From Methylococcaceae bacterium (GTDB taxonomy: Bacteria; Pseudomonadota; Gammaproteobacteria; Methylococcales; Methylomonadaceae): DNA of 37,764 bases. Location: contig DTSI01000155.1 in NCBI GenBank assembly GCA_012965425.1, positions 16,197 through 53,960 of the forward strand. The letters run 5' to 3'. Below, piece after piece: positions 36,093 through 37,764 of this stretch. The notes beneath the pieces were generated by a model. The model was not told the DNA's origin and did no database searches. It saw nothing but the letters and a program-made list of their open reading frames with translations. Numbering within the stretch: the first letter of the stretch is position 1; each line of letters opens with the position of its first letter. The translations under genes were made by a program, and so were the position numbers.

Positions 36093-36325
36093 AGCTCACT
36101 GAACTTAAAACCTAAACGTAATGTGACTAATTCTAGCCTACTCTCTGAGTAAAAAAATGACATCCTTTTTTTGTTTTTTAACGCACCATTTTTAACCCAT
36201 TCAAACGATGGCTGCTTTATCAAACCAATACAGTTATATGCTGTCGATATATTAAAAATAAGACCACAAGTCAATTGTAAGATTTCCATGAAAAAACCCT
36301 CGCATAGCTGCCAATAAAATAACCT

Positions 36326-36775
36326 TTAGCGATGATCTGCCTGATGTTTAGTCTTAATAAAATGCATGTGTGAGACATGAAGCAAATCAGCTATTTTACG
36401 CACCATATGCTCCTCATAAATGTCTAGTTCACCATCGGCAAAAGCAACGTCCCATAATAACTTAATCAAGGTTATTTTTTGCTCATGAGAAAAACCTCTA
36501 TTAATTAACGACGTAAACTGATAATAATCGGTCGCCTGCGTTCTTTGCTCCGCTGCCAGTACCATTAAGGTATTAGCCGCGTCATCTGAAAGCCCAAAAT
36601 GTTCCTTAATACGGCAGAGAATTATCGCCTTTTCTTCGGGGCGTACCGCATCATCCATATGCATCATTTCTATTAATAAGGCAGCACAGGCAAGATGCAG
36701 ATCAGCATCCGTAACGTGTTCCGACTCACCAGATGCTATATGTTGGTCAAAAAAGGACTTAATTTTATTTAACAT
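36326..36775 (-). CDS. TerB-like protein
   Basis: Small all-helical protein (149 residues) of the TerB/TerB-like family. Recognition rests on the repeated acidic metal-binding pattern: EMMHMDDAVRPEEKAII in the first half and DVAFADGELDIYEEHMVRKI in the second, each having the xDG-xxx-E spacing of TerB repeats. There is no membrane segment. TerB proteins bind divalent metal and associate with stress-response membranes; this copy is solitary, with no TerC, TerD or TerZ neighbours, so tellurite resistance should not be inferred. The gene lies between the secreted protein gene and the GNAT gene, apparently in its own transcript. Confidence 0.85.
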   Translation of the reverse strand: MLNKIKSFFDQHIASGESEHVTDADLHLACAALLIEMMHMDDAVRPEEKAIILCRIKEHFGLSDDAANTLMVLAAEQRTQATDYYQFTSLINRGFSHEQKITLIKLLWDVAFADGELDIYEEHMVRKIADLLHVSHMHFIKTKHQADHR

Positions 36776-36882
36776 GTTAATTACTCATCTTCCAAGTGCG
36801 ATAAACAAAACTTAACAAAGCTCCAAACTACTCAACCTTAACCCCTACAAAAGTATTACGACGCTCCAGACCGACTTTAAAT

Positions 36883-37377
36883 TTATTGTTGTTTCTCGCC
36901 AAGTATCTTTTCTAAAAATACCGCATTACCTAGGGTGGGGTCAAGTTGATAACCGCTAAATCCTGCTTTAAGATAAACCGAATGCGCCGTCTCATTACCT
37001 AATAAAACCTCTAACGTTAATTTACAACATCCGCGCACTATTGCTAATTGTTCTACCCTTTTAAGTAACTGAGTCGCCAAACCTTGACCTCTGAAATCGG
37101 GGTGCACGACAAGGTCATGAATATTCAATAACGGTTTACATTGAAACGTTGAAAACCCTTCAAAACAAGTAATCAACCCGACAGGCGTTTCATCAATATA
37201 GGCCAATATACTTAAAACATCTACACGTTTGGCCAGTTTTTCAACCAAATGTTGCTTTGTATATTCAGATAAGCCTTGACCACCGCCCATGGGGTCAAGC
37301 GCATACCCATCTAATAAGTTTATGACCGTTGATGCATGCTTGGAATTTTCAAAATCAACGGTGACCAATTGCAACAT
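36883..37377 (-). CDS. GNAT family N-acetyltransferase
   Basis: 164-residue member of the Gcn5-related acetyltransferases. The acetyl-CoA binding motif A reads VHPDFRGQGLATQLLKR, preceded by the strand LLNIHDLVV and followed by the motif B region CCKLTLEVLLGNETAHSVYLKAGF. The substrate cannot be told from sequence; small amines or protein N-termini are the usual choices. Its ATG lies three bases after the stop of the small membrane protein gene, so trpS, the small membrane protein and this gene likely form one transcript. Confidence 0.9.
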   Translation of the reverse strand: MLQLVTVDFENSKHASTVINLLDGYALDPMGGGQGLSEYTKQHLVEKLAKRVDVLSILAYIDETPVGLITCFEGFSTFQCKPLLNIHDLVVHPDFRGQGLATQLLKRVEQLAIVRGCCKLTLEVLLGNETAHSVYLKAGFSGYQLDPTLGNAVFLEKILGEKQQ

Positions 37378-37380
37378 AAG

Positions 37381-37584
37381 TTATGAATAGTGCCGGCTAA
37401 TATCGGCAAAAGAGACGAACAGTAATACACCGACAATAATATAAATAAGCGGTGTTAAGAAAGGACCTACTCCCGTTGCAACAATGGCCAAGAGGAGATA
37501 ATTACACCAAACCCCCGGGCGACTCTGCAATAGTCTTAAACCCTCCTTAATCCAGTTTGAAAAAGTGACCTCAAATTGCGTCAT
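37381..37584 (-). CDS. small membrane protein of unknown function
   Basis: 67-residue protein: an amphipathic start with IKEGLRLLQSRPGVWCN is followed by two hydrophobic stretches (about 28-42 and 44-60). The IKEGLRLLQ-RPGVW segment resembles the opening of larger BPSS1780-like or glycerophosphodiesterase membrane domains, so it may be a shortened relative, but I make no assignment. The ATG begins two bases after the trpS stop, and the next gene begins three bases after its own stop. That tight packing is the main support for it being real. Confidence 0.6.
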   Translation of the reverse strand: MTQFEVTFSNWIKEGLRLLQSRPGVWCNYLLLAIVATGVGPFLTPLIYIIVGVLLFVSFADISRHYS

Positions 37585-37586
37585 CG

Positions 37587-37764
37587 TTATAAAGATCTAA
37601 TTTTCTGTATACCCACAGAGGCGCGAATAGCCTGCATAAAAGGGACACTCACCTCCCGTGCTCTTATTCCACCTTCTGTTAATGCCTGCTCTATAACATC
37701 GGGGGATTTAATAAGCTCATCATACCGCTCTCTGGCCGGCGCAATCTGATCATTAATATATTCC
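37587..37764 (-). CDS. trpS: tryptophan-tRNA ligase, C-terminal fragment (runs off window)
   Basis: Last 58 codons of tryptophanyl-tRNA synthetase, read from the window edge to a TAA at 37587-37589. The segment EYINDQIAPARERYDELI, then the helix with EQALTEGGIRAREV, and the ending MQAIRASVGIQ follow the class Ic TrpRS C-terminal pattern (APxRERYxEL, EGaxxAR, xxVRxxVGl). The catalytic HIGH and KMSKS motifs would lie outside the window. It probably heads the transcript with the small membrane protein and GNAT genes. Confidence 0.85.
   Translation of the reverse strand, partial: EYINDQIAPARERYDELIKSPDVIEQALTEGGIRAREVSVPFMQAIRASVGIQKIRSL

Noticed and set aside
36080-36289. 69-codon minus-strand frame overlapping the start of the secreted protein gene
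   Set aside because: No ribosome binding site, mixed composition without a recognisable domain, and a 13-base overlap with a better gene; most likely chance.
36326-36775. Tellurite resistance locus
   Set aside because: Only a solitary TerB-like protein is present; the other ter genes are absent, so the resistance label is not supported.

Overview
This window looks like a piece of chromosome from a low-GC (about 40% by eye) gammaproteobacterium. Supporting signs are the def-fmt-rsmB block divergent from dprA-smg and followed by tsaC, a RapA-type ATPase, a YfhL-type ferredoxin next to coaD, and PpnP and DUF2058 proteins. A methylotroph or methanotroph relative (Methylococcales-like) is one possibility, suggested by the NtrY/NtrX pair behind rsmB and by the hydroxypyruvate/tartronate semialdehyde genes. 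No diagnostic methane- or methanol-oxidation gene is present, so this is only a guess. I saw no rRNA, tRNA, insertion sequence, prophage or CRISPR array. Almost everything is densely packed vertically inherited-looking sequence, and no gap between genes exceeds 300 bases.

Positions 1-6340 (minus strand) form a run def-fmt-rsmB-DUF4390-ntrY-ntrX: peptide deformylation, initiator-tRNA formylation, 16S rRNA methylation, then a two-component system whose response regulator is cut by the window edge and has an unusual ATPase domain. Divergent from it, 6488-12816 carries dprA, smg, topA, purE-purK and tsaC. Positions 12854-15255 (minus) hold gamma-glutamyltransferase followed by an Sfp-type phosphopantetheinyl transferase. 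A plus-strand pair (15315-16987) encodes a tartronate semialdehyde reductase-like enzyme and a hydroxypyruvate isomerase-like enzyme. Positions 16984-21067 (minus) contain a catalytic/non-catalytic M16 peptidase pair, rsmD, coaD and a 2[4Fe-4S] ferredoxin. Positions 21179-24950 (plus) contain cyoE/ctaB, an SlyD-type FKBP isomerase, ppnP and a membrane-bound GGDEF-EAL protein with a degenerate GGDEF site.

The least explained region is 25160-29619 (minus), five closely spaced genes: a polytopic membrane protein with a long coiled coil, a 452-residue protein with an SPFH-like head and a very long charged coiled coil, a small four-helix membrane protein, a DUF2058 (YaiL-like) protein and a TPR-like protein. 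The first three look like parts of one membrane-associated assembly that I cannot name. They are my best candidate for an undescribed system.

The right part has an orphan GlcD-type oxidase head to head with a YigZ/IMPACT protein (23 bases apart), rapA, a secreted protein plus a C-terminally shortened depolymerase-like esterase, a TerB-like protein, a GNAT acetyltransferase, a small membrane protein and the last 58 codons of trpS running off the edge.
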